A stretch of 64,000 nucleotides of DNA from Ptychodera flava (lineage: Eukaryota; Hemichordata; Enteropneusta; Ptychoderidae). Under the pieces are notes generated by a model that was not told where the DNA came from, searched no databases, and saw only the letters and a program-made list of their open reading frames with translations. Position 1 is the stretch's first letter, and every line of letters begins with the position of its first letter. The stretch spans positions 46,974,137-47,038,136 of the forward strand of contig NC_091928.1 of assembly GCF_041260155.1 (NCBI RefSeq). The letters run 5' to 3'. A program made the translations under genes and the position numbers. Shown here in pieces: positions 48,692 to 61,119 of this stretch.

Positions 48692-50252
48692 TACATGCTA
48701 TGCCTGTATTTCCATTCTCCTATTGGTTAGACGGTACTAATATGAATCTGTATTTTAACTAGTGAAAATACGAATTATATTTTCACTGTAACCGAACTAC
48801 TTACTGCTACGCGTACGCATGACAAGCTTCGATGGGATGTTCACATACATCATGTACATGTGAAACTGCTGAGCGAATAGACTTGTGACACTCCGAAATG
48901 TCATTGTGAATGTTATTATGGTCCAAATTTGTTTCTTTGCAGTCAGTTCATTGGCATTGCACTTAGGTACAAGTACAGTTGTACCAAAAACATTGAAAAT
49001 GTGTATGTTTTGCCGATCCGACATCTGTCATCGTTCACGGCCAGTCCATACGGTGGTGTTTTCATGTCGTCCTCTGCGCTGCCGAAGATTACGATCTCGG
49101 TTGACAGAACCGCTATATGAAAAGTTCCCTGTTGACGAGTTTAAGTTTGTGAGTAGTGAATTACAGCGTTTACAGCCATAAATGAGCCACAAAAATCCAA
49201 CCGCACTGAAAATACTCGCGGCAGACAAGGTGCACATATTATATTTCCGATTTGTACCTGTCAGTGAGATTGGTCATGATAGTTGTCCGGTACGTGGCAC
49301 CGGTGCGGGTTTCGGAGACGATGTAAGATACTATTTATAGGGAAAGTAAAACTTTCGTTTAGGTTGTTGTGAAAGAAATTTAGTTCTATTTAGGCAAGCC
49401 AGTAACGAAAATATACGAGCAGACGATGAAAATACCATTGAAATGTTTTATTTGTACAGCAACAAATCCCGAACGAGTTACGACGTAGCCTACAGCTTAC
49501 AGTGTAATCACTTCACGTTTTCCCTAATCCGCTCACAAATTTCTATCTAAGATGGTAAATTCGGCATATTTGACGACTGAGGACAAGTATAATTCTTGGT
49601 ATGGCTATTATATCCACTGTCACTGCACTGTGCATTCATAGATGTCGCAGAGCTGCTTCCTTTATGCTCTCAGCTGCTCGATCGAGGTTCAAATCGAACG
49701 TTGGCGCGGCGCGAGTATTTTGACCCGATTTTGGCCGGCTTTATAACTTTCGCGAAGGGATGAGTATATGTTTCAAAACACGGACACACTCATTTTACAT
49801 CCACCGCCATTTTAAGCTAAAATTAATCTTCTTCAAAGTGTGAAATGCTGTTTCGACATCTTAATATTTAAATTGTTCGCTTTAAAAGTGTGCCACAAAC
49901 CCTCCTTTGGAGTGGAGTGGCCCAACAGCGGAATAATATCAAGAAGTGATACAGCCGCTCAATTAAGCTAGCCGACATGTACAGTAATATCACATACCGT
50001 TATTCTTTATTAAATAATCAAGTCATATAGACATTCTACACATTGATGATTATGCAGTGCGTTCGCCGGGCCCGAGCCAGGCGCGCAGCAATAGCCACTC
50101 GGTATAATGCCAGAAAACATGTAGGCCGATAGGCCTACACTAATATCACGTACGGTGATTCTTTTATTGAATAATCAAGTCGTATATAGTCATTCTACAT
50201 ATTAAATAAGATTATTATCCCAGCAATATGCCAAGCGCCTGTGTCTATGACG
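48690..50252. other. C-only 1.56-kb block, origin unknown
   Basis: It replaces the TATG array and about 100 bp found in A and B. Homology resumes at GACGTATTCAAATTTCG. It includes a TTTCTTTGCAG acceptor-like site at about 48943 followed by about 58 open codons (FIGIALRYKYSCTKNIENVY... to a TGA near 49120) that match nothing I recognise. It also includes a 60-bp direct repeat (49986-50045 and 50141-50203). No transposon ends identified. Confidence 0.5.
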
Positions 50253-50328
50253 TATTCAAATTTCGTATTTTACAAGAAAATCACAGAAACACCCAGACGA
50301 AGCATTGACTTTAGGACACCATTTTACC

Positions 50329-50685
50329 TTAAGGTAATATGCACCTCGAAAGTGAAAGACTTAAACTTTTGCTCAAACTTTCCTAAATGAAACTTTCGAC
50401 CATTCTCTTACCAAAGCAAGAATAAAAATCAGGGGTCACCGTGCAAACTTTGGTACCAGAGAGACAAATAACTTGCGATTTCTCGATATTTGAAATACAA
50501 AATGGCCGCCATCCCTGTGTTAACTCTATGGAAAAAAATAAAATTTTGATTTTTGAAAAACTAAGACGGTGAAAACTTTTCTTTCGTCAAGAGCTTCAAA
50601 ATGAGCCCCCACAAGTGGTAGGTCAGAAGAAAATTGATAAAATTTCAAGGCCCGAATTTCTGTCCCCGAGGTGCGTTCTACTTAA
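50329..50685. mobile_element. TTAA MITE, GGTAGTATGCGCCTCG family, right part of copy C
   Basis: TTAA at 50329-50332 and 50682-50685 with ends GGTAATATGCACCTCG and, in reverse complement, GTAGAACGCACCTCGGG. A (about 16807) and B (about 32728) lack it, showing only CACCATTTTCTTTATG / CACTATTTTACCTCAATG. Confidence 0.8.
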
Positions 50686-51841
50686 TGTTAGTGACCTTCA
50701 ACAGTGGACGGAGGACGTCGAAATGGTGAAAAGACCACCGTTCATTGAACGCGTAAATAAAGAACGTAATCATGAGTGGTGTGACAGGTCATATTTTGAA
50801 GATTTACACTGGCGGATGCTATAAAAGACACTCAAAAATTCGAATTACAGTTCGTCTATGATTTGACCGAAGCTTTAAATCTATCGAGCATTTTTTACGC
50901 TCATTTAATATTTACGCGTATATGTTCGTCCAAAACGGCAGTGCGCCACCAACGCTGAAAGTGTCAAAGTTATACAGCATCGTGCATGCTTGTGGGTTGA
51001 CATTAAAACAAGACAAAGTTCAAAAAACGTATAAATTAATCTACTGACCCTTTATTGGCCTCGAAAAATTTCAAAATAAACTTGTAGGACATTAATGCTC
51101 GGTTTCCTAATACAGCTCACTATCCATACATCAAAATTTCTGTAATACATTAGCGATGTGAAATACCATCATGTCTTGGACCGATAACGAACTTCTGACC
51201 TCCTTTAGCAAGTTCCATAAGATGAAGGGATATTTAAGGCCCAGTGTTCCTGCTGATGAACAATTTGAATTTCACTTGCAGGGATATGGACAGCTGGAAG
51301 AATTTATGACTGTACAAAAAGTTTAAGTTTACTTTTTTGAAAGTGAAGAAAGTAATGACAGTTTTGCGATGATATTTTTCATGGCCCCTTTGGCCTTTAC
51401 AGCCTAGCCTCTCAGTTTCCTCTTTTGTTTAATCTCCATGTAGGTCCTTGGGTTTCACTGCAGTAAAAGAATTCTGACCAAACCCTGAATAAGATCTAGA
51501 CGGCATACAGTATAATTTCATCGTTTTCCACATTTTATTGAAAACTTCGGGTGTTGGACTCAGCTTTAATTCTTCAAGGCGTTTGATTGATTTGTATGCC
51601 ACATATATTATTGACATACATACATTTCCAAAATGTACCCGAGTTCATATAAGCAGTGCAAATTCATTGTACAAGTGTCATACATACATATTTATAAATT
51701 GCTCATATACGTACACTCATTGAATTATGTCTTATAAATGGGGTTTCTCTATTCCAAGGACTAGGAGTATCAAGCGAAATTGCTTTATTAATTATGGTAA
51801 ACGGCAATATACATATTGTTTTATGACACGTGCCTGAACTG

Positions 51842-52054
51842 AACACGATTGCAACTAATTTGCGATTATCGGATGGTGAAGTAATGTCGATTTAATCTAC
51901 AAATGATATCTCATCTGCTTTTCTTTCTTTATTACACACTTGTTTTTATGAGTTATTTGCGATATTGCAACATTCAGCTATATGGCACCTAACACTTTTG
52001 AGAAATTTGCAAAATATGAAAATCCAATTATCCCGTATTAGTTCCAATCGTGTT
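51842..52054. mobile_element. AACACGATTGGAAC MITE, right part of copy C
   Basis: Ends AACACGATTGCAAC / GTTCCAATCGTGTT. Absent from the matching sites in A (about 18050) and B. Internally very similar to 23953-24165. Confidence 0.75.
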
Positions 52055-52286
52055 ACTGTCATTGTGTGTATATACCCCTTTTGCAATCTCTGTAAAGCGT
52101 TTTACAGCAACAGTTCCACTCTATTAGTTGCTGCAACCACTCGCAGACACAGTATTATTGCACGACTGATAACACTTATGAGCTGTCAAGGAGTTTAGTC
52201 GAGGTAATAATCTGGTAATCTGTATAATCTAAGAATAAGATGCGATTTTGCTGGATATTGACGGTTTTATTATCCATACAATGCGC

Positions 52287-52354
52287 ACCGAGGCGCTCTC
52301 TATGCTCCCATAGAGAGCGCCCTCAAGCGACGGACCTCTCAGTCTACACACATA
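52287..52354. repeat. Diverged palindrome, copy C
   Basis: Keeps GGCGCTCTCTATG / CATAGAGAGCGCC arms but has lost the outer left arm present at 18291 and 34212. Confidence 0.7.
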
Positions 52355-52547
52355 CGTACAGCTATGACGTGCTCGGTCCATATCAAAACAGTTATTCTGG
52401 TTATTGCCATATAATTTAAACAATTGAGAGTTTGGACGACCCTGTATCATAAATTGATAAACTAACATGCAAACAGGCTCACATGCAGAGAGAATCCTGT
52501 AGCTCCGTCTGGTCTTTGACGTATGGTTCAAACCTCAAGATGTAGCT

Positions 52548-52693
52548 TAGCTGTGATATCGCAGCGGTACTTGTTGTGGCGTTGTATCGAACGCGCTCGG
52601 GTCATTGGGGTCATCGCCACAGTTCCGGGATGACCCCGATGACCCGAGCGCGTTTGGATACACGCCACAAGTACCGCTGCGATATCACAGCTA
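52548..52693. mobile_element. 146-bp palindromic MITE, copy C only
   Basis: Arms starting TAGCTGTGATATCGCAGCGG and ending in the inverse, pairing nearly perfectly for about 60 bp (through AACGCGCTCGGGTCAT) with a short centre. Absent from A and B at the same place. Confidence 0.8.
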
Positions 52694-53415
52694 GGTCCCC
52701 CTACATCAGGCCTGTTGAAAATACAATTGACCGTGCCATCACAGAGATAGAAATGACCTGTGACACTCAATCCTGCATTCAATTGGCCGGCCGGATTTTC
52801 ACTTTAAAATCCTCCATTTTTAGGAGCAGGTGATCTGCAGAGATACCTCATTGGCCATCAGTCTTTTAGTTTGCCCCTAAAAATGTCTTTCAATATGATC
52901 TGCACATGCTCTGTACTATTGGAAAGTTTGGGCAAAGATGTAATTGCAATTGGACATCCTAGGTATTGGATTTATGGGGGACTTTTAGAAAATTGGAACA
53001 AGGCTGTGATTACATTATGTAAAAGTTGAAGCCATATGTGAAATCACTGATATCAAACTCTTGAACTGTTCTCACCCTGGTAAATGTTAGTTTTTGGGGA
53101 AACACTAAATCTGCATGTTAGTTTTTGGGGAAACACTAAAATCTGCTGACCTGATCAAGCTGTGAGGATAAGTGAAAGCATGACACAGAACAACAACACA
53201 TTTATAAGGTTCAAACATTTTTTATTCCAACACCAAGAACCCAAGATACAAATTAGGAAGGTGACAGTGTGTGGTGGGAACAGCCAATGACGTCACCCGA
53301 CACAGATGTGTAACCGCATCTACACCAATCAAAACATTATAGAGAGAAACGCTTGAAATTAATCATAAATGTGTATACAAATACACAGTCAGATTTTCTT
53401 GACCTCAAAATGCTG

Positions 53416-56400
53416 ACCCTCACAGAAAATCAAAGTATGCACGTGGTGATGTTTTTCATTTAAGGATGAGAGTGTATGTGGTGTACACATCTGTAGAAAG
53501 GTGACACTGACATTGAATCTCTTCCCACCCCGCAGGGTCACCATCAAAATATTGAATTTTTACACCAAATATAAATTAAATATAGTACACAAGTATGATT
53601 ACACGGCAAAGGGATGCACATTAAGGATAGCTGGTTCATCTGTGAAGAGCTAAACTATATACAAAACCTCCAGCAAAATCACGGTGTGGAAAGTAAAGCA
53701 TGCCATTTCAAGTGTATCACATGACAGTCACGTGACTTTACCCAACCGTCCAATCATACATTGCTGCTCTGTCCATTGTTTCTTGTCAAGTTGCTATGGC
53801 AATGCTTTCGTGCAGTAGGATGGAAATTTCAGACTACCATACGGAACAACAGTGACTCCACTAAGGGGGAAGGTACTAGTGTCATGGCAACTGTATCTAT
53901 GGTCACAAAGTTTAAGTCTACTTATCTGGCTGTCGGGAAATACTAACGAGTACTCTTCAAACGTGAAAAATGCCTGAAACAATTACACCACACACATGTA
54001 CAATTCTTGTGTCTGAGCACATGATCGTTCTTTCTTAAATCTGTATATTGTTTTTCAAATATAAAAAAATAGCAAATTTGAAGCTTTTAGTTTACTTTCT
54101 TCTCAGAGTCAATGAAAAGCCAATGCGTAATAGTATTAACAAAGTATCTTGACCTTCGCAACAGTGCTTCCAATCATGTTGTTTGAATGACAGTTCCACA
54201 TACTTCTCATTCTGGAATAGCGCCATCTAGTGGCCGTATTTAACACAACTGAAGTTTTCTTTATGGTTGTTTCCATATACAATTAAGTTTTTAAGATTAA
54301 TCCAAGAAAGACAATGTATCAGTGTTCTGTTAATCTTTCTGCATTGAAAATGCATATATCTGTAGCTCAAGGTTTACTTATTTTTGTTATTTCTTTTTCA
54401 TTTTTTTTTTCTAACTAGTTTCAATTATTTTTTACTATAATGATTGCCTGTGTATAAGTATCACTATGTAATATGCCACTATGCAAGGAACTCCTCTATG
54501 AAAATGGTCAAATTTAAAAACCTACTGTAACAGTTTTTTTCAGCCCATGGAAATAAAAATAACCTGTAAACTGTGCAAACTAAATGGCACTTGATGTGAG
54601 CAACCACTGGAAAACATATGAGAAAAAAATTAGCTTTAAAACCACAGAATATTGGTCTAATTAGAAATTACAAACTCAATGTACTTCAGGTCTGTGAACG
54701 CTAGGCAAGACAGACCAGACTTTCGTGTAGATGTAGCTGACAACACACACAGTAAATGGTCCATTCCAATTTTTTTTTTCTAAATTGGACTGTCCCAAAC
54801 CGGTATAGCCAACTGGTATGGGTGTTTCAAGAATACAAGATTAAGACTTTGCAGCGATCGTGAGCCCAAGGGCAGATCAGCTCGCTCAGTGTGTTCTCAA
54901 CTCACAGCAGTTGACTGTACCAACGAGAAACTAACGTTTGACAACATAAAAATAACACTTTCTTCACTTCCTCGTAATCTCTTGCAAAAATATACAAAAG
55001 TACAGAATTTCATGGAAAAAACAAAGACATTCACAGTAATATAAATACAAAATTACTGAAATTCCTCAGAGTCACATCAAATGTTGAAAAGATGTGGTAC
55101 TTTCACAATGTACTGTAAAAAAGTTTTTTATCATTTTTTTGTTGTTGTTGTTGTTTTTAAGATGAGGGAAAAAATCCTACAGGGACAGGATTAACTAGGA
55201 TAATCAATTCTGGATTTAAAAACTAAACACTTCCTGGCTTTGTATGAAAATAATCATGCATATACGTGTTCTGGCCATGCGTCGGTACTATGGTAATGTC
55301 CATTTGTGATGAAGGTGGCAGTGGCTCTCGATTTCACGCCATACAGATGCCCCTGGTTAGTTCAGCAAGTTCAGCGACCACGTCAAGTTTACAGTTGACC
55401 GGAATGCTACTCTTGTATCATATCCCTTGTGACATGGATACGATATTTGCCATGTAATGAAGTCAAACTTCTGAAAAAACTGCTGATGCAAATTTCCTGC
55501 TCTGAAGTTTTCAAGACAGTCCTCAAAAATAAAGTTTGCTACAGTATTTTTGTCAGAAAAAAGCGCATTCAAGACTTCACAAACTGATGGACTTGGTATG
55601 GTAGAAGATCAAGAATCAGACATCCACAGTATATGACGACTCAAGCAATCAATACATGTGAGGGCGCCATAACAAGGCTTCTCCTGAAGGACCCATATTC
55701 TCTTTACCAAATGGCTTCAGACAGAACTGGCTCTCAAACCAAGGTACATTGATGGTAGCCCTGGCAACCACTCCATCAGCTTACAAAGTTTTGAATGCAC
55801 CAGAAAATGAAAACATTTACATCAAATGCCTTTCTTCCTTTCAAATTTTAAGTATTTCTTTCATAAAATTTAAACATCTAAGTGGCACGCTACATTTTCA
55901 TTTTTTTTTTTTTTTTTTCAAAACCGTCCCACCCACAACTGTACAAGTACAATGGTCCAACCTCGCTAATGAAAACAATAGGAGTGAACCAAAGTCTATT
56001 GGCAATGGGGGTGGATGGTTGTGCACACACCAAGGTGATCATAGAACCTTGTTTTCTTGCAGTGAGTATTGTAAGGTTGGTGTTTTGGGATTGAAGATTA
56101 AACTGAAAGGGAACCGGGATGGGATGTCCCTCCTTTCACGGATGACAGGAATGTTTGCAAACACTGAACAAAAAGACTGATGAGCAAGTAAGACGTGTAT
56201 GTGCAATGTGCTAGCAGCGTGCATCTCTCTAAAAAGATGCATGAAACAAACACTTGATGAGTGGAGAGTTCCAATTTCACTGTTCATGATGTCAACTGCG
56301 TATGTGCTGGGCGTCAAATATGCTATCTGCAGCAGTCAGATTATAACCCATGCACACAGATTGAAAGAGCATTCCACAAACGTATGAAATTGAACATGTC

Positions 56401-57088
56401 ATACGCAAACATTCAAGAATGTTCCACTGTGAAATCAATTCACCCACATTTTAAATGGTATGTGCCGAGGGTCATTGGTGCCACTCAATCATTTGATACA
56501 CACATGGGGGCTCACTTTCTGCGTATCATAATGACAGACGCGGTCTGTGGCAGAGGTTTAGCTGCTGCTAGCACATGTAATGAGAAAGATGGGTTTATCA
56601 AAGCCTGAAACAGACAAAGTGAGTTAAACACATAACACAGTAGGAAGTGCAGTTTTGCATGTTAAAACAAGTGCACCTGCAACCCACAAAGCTCTGGTTG
56701 TCACACCTGTCATTGCGAAAAGCCTCGCCACAAGCAGCACAACTCGGCTGGCTTTCACAAATGATAGAAGAATCTTGTGGTGAGGTTAGCTGAACATGAA
56801 CAGTGTTGTTTCTGAGGGTCAAAGGGTCAGCACACTACATGCATGTCCTTCACAGTAACTGTCCGTGAACATCTGACTGGTTACAGCATTATTGCATCTG
56901 CACCACTGTATAGTTTAGAGTTTCAAGTGCTTGTGATGATTCCTAAATGTTCAAAATTTGCTAGAGTATTTTGTGGAACACTGAATGTTTGCCAAGCTAG
57001 TGTATTGGTATGGTGTTTAAAATATGGACAAAAGTTAGTCCTACAAAACTGTAATTTAAATATCAGCAAAGAAAGACTTGTTTTAAAT
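53416..57088. other. Single-copy DNA without recognised gene
   Basis: Low coding potential on both strands. It includes poly-T runs (54408-54417 and 55902-55919) and GTT repeats (55139-55156). It could contain 3' UTR of the minus-strand transporter transcript using the distal terminal exon. An AATAAA on the minus strand is seen near 53222, but this is not established. Confidence 0.5.
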
Positions 57089-57271
57089 TCATGGATGCAT
57101 TTGGTATTGAACCCCCTCAGAAACAATAGGCCTGTCCTGTTCTGTTCTGGAAGATGTTGAAAACACACCGAGAGGAGAAGGAACAGTGTAAGTAAGAGAC
57201 AAGGTGGTTGCGATGCTGGTCAAGGCAATGTTGAAGTTGTGGTACAGTGGGGTCAAGAATCCATGCAACCT
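57089..57271 (-). CDS. Candidate alternative terminal exon of the SLC6 transporter (distal)
   Basis: Reading leftwards, a strong acceptor (pyrimidine tract CTCTCTCTCTCTGCTAG) at 57272 opens a frame of 60 codons in phase 0, ending in TGA at 57089. It starts RLHGFLTPLYHNFNIALTSI and ends GVQYQMHP. The preceding transporter exon (62380-62201) ends in phase 0 with ...AEGSLSE, so splicing here is in frame. The start R-L-x(4)-T-P parallels the proximal exon's R-F-x(4)-T-P and the R-L-K...P motif after TM12 in SLC6 proteins. It lacks the PPPY motif of the proximal tail. No transcript evidence is available. It could instead be a chance open frame or part of another gene. Confidence 0.45.
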   Translation of the reverse strand, partial: RLHGFLTPLYHNFNIALTSIATTLSLTYTVPSPLGVFSTSSRTEQDRPIVSEGVQYQMHP

Positions 57272-59765
57272 CTAGCAGAGAGAGAGAGAGAAAAATACAA
57301 TATTCACATGGTTTGAGTTACAGAGTCGGAAATTGATGATACTTGTTCAGGAAACAGATGACGTACATATAAACACGACACGGAGTGAGTTCCTAGAAAT
57401 GGATGAAAGAATTGGATGATTAGATGGATGACATTTTTGGACTGCTTTCTTGTCGACAGTGTCTACCTCTGTTGTCTAGATGTACATTTTTACTTTCATA
57501 GCGAGTTATATGAGAATACCCAAACGCTAGCTTTGGGAACATATACAATGGAACATTCAGTTATAAATGTTCACATATTTTATTGCTGTCTATGACATTT
57601 TGAATCAAAATTTGACAACCACATTTCCATCGCCAGAAAGCTCATACAAATCAACGATGCTCAGTTTGACTGCATCCTGGGATTGAAACAATGTGAAGAA
57701 GTAATAACTTTCAGTCACCTTCTCAAGACTTGTGATAATAAAAGCAGCACAGTCGACAAGAAAGCTACGTCAAGTCGCACGGGGAGAGGACAGATGTTTG
57801 TTAAGTTGTACTGATGTTAAGATGAATGAAACGAACAGATTAATTTTTGGGGAGGGATTTGACTTGACTCGATGACCATGACCATGATGACAATTAACCA
57901 TGATGGATCGAGGCTATTTGATCACCTTACGCATGAAGGGGCACATTTTTATTTCAAATATCCCTTACTTTAAAACTTTACCTTTTACATCCCGTAGTTG
58001 TTCTCTTAAATAATATAATTTATATTTCTTTTCTTTACAAAATAAAAAAAAGGTAAACTTATAAATTGGCAATGTTCTTTACTATATGCAGGAAATGAAA
58101 GGCAAGTTCGTGAAGAACTTCCTTAATGGGTAGTTGCTAGGGAGGATGTTGCTAGGGAGATTGTTGCTAGACACCCGTTATGTACTGGACGTCATGATGC
58201 ACCGTACCGTTGCTTCTGTAAGGTAAAGAGGGATGATAGAAATAGATCAGAAAAACAGAGTCACAAGCGAAAAATATTTACGCCCAGGAAGCTGAATAAT
58301 ATGCCTGAAATTCAAGGTTAGTATGTTGAATGTTATTTAAAGAAGCGGAAAAACAATTAATGCGTAGTTGGGTTAGTAATGTTATGAGAGCTTTGGTGGC
58401 ATGCAGCGGATGGAGTTGTTAAACTTTTTGGCCAGTGAGAGCTTTAGCGTTCTGAGAGTCTGGTATTCCATGGTTCTGGTGTGAACGTTATGCTTCCCCA
58501 CACTCCTGGATACCTGTGGGCATGGCTATTTTTTTTGACGGCGGTCGATTTGCCGAATGCAAACAGGTTACTGGTATGATTTTTCTTCAAAAGCAAAAGG
58601 ACACTGGTTCTTGCTGTTAAAGACTTGTATGGCACTGATGGTATTTCTGCAATGACGCGTTATTGCATACAAGATTCATTTTGACGTTGCCACAGTTACG
58701 ACACATTACATTCTTTGCCCTTAACGGGCATAAACCAGCTAATCACAAACATTTTCTTTTAACTTTCCATGCAGGAAAATGGAAGATATGATGCCAACAA
58801 TGAGCGGTTAATAAATGAAACTAAAAACAGAAATCGCAAAAATATAATCAGGCTATAATATAAGAGCAAATTTTTTTCTATAATGTCTGCTATATAAATA
58901 AAAATCTACTGAGAAGATATATTAGAATAGTGTAAATCTCGAATAGATTGAAGATTCTGAACCACAAGGAGTATCTTTTCATTAAAAGATGTGGCAGTTG
59001 TCATATCTTGTCATTTTCACTCTCATACGTGCAATCCTCTGACACTTTTTTCCTTCCAATCTTATGTGTTTCTAGTTCATTAATGATTATTGCATTATCA
59101 CTTATCTGCTTCGACAAAATGATACGGGCACCTGAATAAATGTGTTCTGAAATTGATTTCATCAAAATGGTAAGGTTGGTATTTTGAGAAAGTTCAACAG
59201 AGATGAATTATAATTGTTGATAATTTGAGAATATTCGAAATAGGGATAAAGGACAAATGTTGATAATTTGATAATCAAACAAAGTATATATATGATGAAA
59301 ATATTGGTTTTGGGTTGATAAATTGAGAATATTTTTAAAAAAATGGGATAAATGACGTTAATTGATATTCAAACAAAGTAAAAATGATGAAAAGGTTACA
59401 AAAATTGAATTTGGCACTTTCTACTAAAATACAACCACCACAGTACTTTTCATATGTGCGGTCAAATATTAAACACCGAAATCAAATATGTACGATTATG
59501 TGAACCACGGTTCAGTATAGACTCGCTGAGCGATTTTCTCTTCACAAAGGCCAGGTTACTCTCTCAGTCCACACCAAGGCAAATGTATTCATCTAGTTGT
59601 TGTTTAGTCTCACGGACCCCGAATTAAAAACAGCAAAACAGCTGTTTTGGAAAATCAAGTTTGGATATATGAAATATAGACCAATAGTTATTGGGCTAAC
59701 ATGCACTCTAGTTGTGTTAATTGATATATTCTGGGTGACTCATATATATATATTATAAATATATA

Positions 59766-59812
<47 letters not shown>

Positions 59813-61119
59813 ATTATAATCAAATTAATTTTTGTGCTATTAAATTATTCTTGGGATTCTTAAAAAGATGTACGATCTAGGAAGATGTGAATCTATGAAG
59901 GGCAATATAATTGTCTTTGCTGTGCCAAACAACTCTGCTGAAATGGAACAGACTAAACGAATTTACATTTGATTTTCGATTGCTAGCAAAGATCTTTGTA
60001 TTTTATTGATTATTCAAACTTTGGGAAATTTTCAGAGAAACAATGAGGAAAGGCCACAGTGGAGGAAAGACTTTGATTACTGAAACGATCGTACACCTTT
60101 TCAAGGACAATGCAGGCTCAAATCTGGATATTGAGACATCTAGACTTGAGCCTAATCAACTAAACACAGTGACCGTTACACTATGAAAATCCCTTGATTG
60201 TGTTCGAATTTGGACAAAGGATCGCATTGCCCTGTGGTAAATGGTCAAATCATCACCCCCCTCCACCACACCTCTTTGTGGTCCAATCACCCCAGAAAAA
60301 TATTGTTGACACCAGTGTTTGGGTAATATAGGTTAAAACATAAGTATATAATCAGCCTCATTGACATGCAGTCATTTCGAGTTAGACTTAGGAATATAAC
60401 GTGATAAATACCCACAATATGGAACACATCAACTGTTAGCAAACATACGATTACATTGTAAACTACATCATTATATTCAAATATTGTTTTTTTCCTTTCT
60501 ATGTTACAGATTATTTCGTTGTCAGCGAATCACAATTATTGTTACAACTGAGCATCAATCCGATGCAAAAAAATCAAATAAAGATTATATTATACCAGTA
60601 CATTGATGTGACAATACAGCGATTTGATTGGTCGAGATGTGAAAATAAGTGCTTTATCCGTAACATAGCACAGATGAAACATGACCAAACTGTCTGTTCA
60701 AAAAAAATTTTTTAATGTTTTGTGTCAGACTCAATATACTGTTACAATAAAACAGCAATAAAACACTTCGGCAAGGCAATACCAATCTCATCGTATGTAC
60801 ACGTTATTGGATGAGCATAGAGTCGTGAACTGGTCAGAATCTAGTGGTATACCAAAGAAGTGCTTTGTCGCTCAATTACACCAGTGAACACCCTTTAGTA
60901 TTTATTTTTTAGTCCATACTGAAAGACATGCAAACGTTTTCACAACGTTTCCCGTTAAAATAAACAGTTAGGGTTGAAAAGTCCATACACCCATACAGAG
61001 TTCAGAGGTCAGAGGTGACTCAGGCATGAAGGTCAAAACTGACCGAAAGATGACCTTCCTTTTCTCTCCCCAATCCTGTTTGACCCTTCACCTCAGGTCT
61101 TTTTTAGTGGTTGGTTTAC
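57272..61119. other. Region between proximal and distal SLC6 terminal exons
   Basis: Would be the 3' UTR of the proximal isoform and intron of the distal one. A possible minus-strand AATAAA lies near 60902, about 215 nt after the proximal stop. (TA)n at about 59743-59822. No other exon recognised. Confidence 0.5.

Noticed and set aside
56598-56822. Cysteine-rich minus-strand frame (CAACGEAFRNDRCDNQ) resembling a zinc finger
   Set aside because: Spacing fits no known finger class, and no splice sites or neighbours support it.
60600-60890. Possible transposon around ATTTGATTGGTCGAG
   Set aside because: I could not match inverted ends or a target duplication with confidence.
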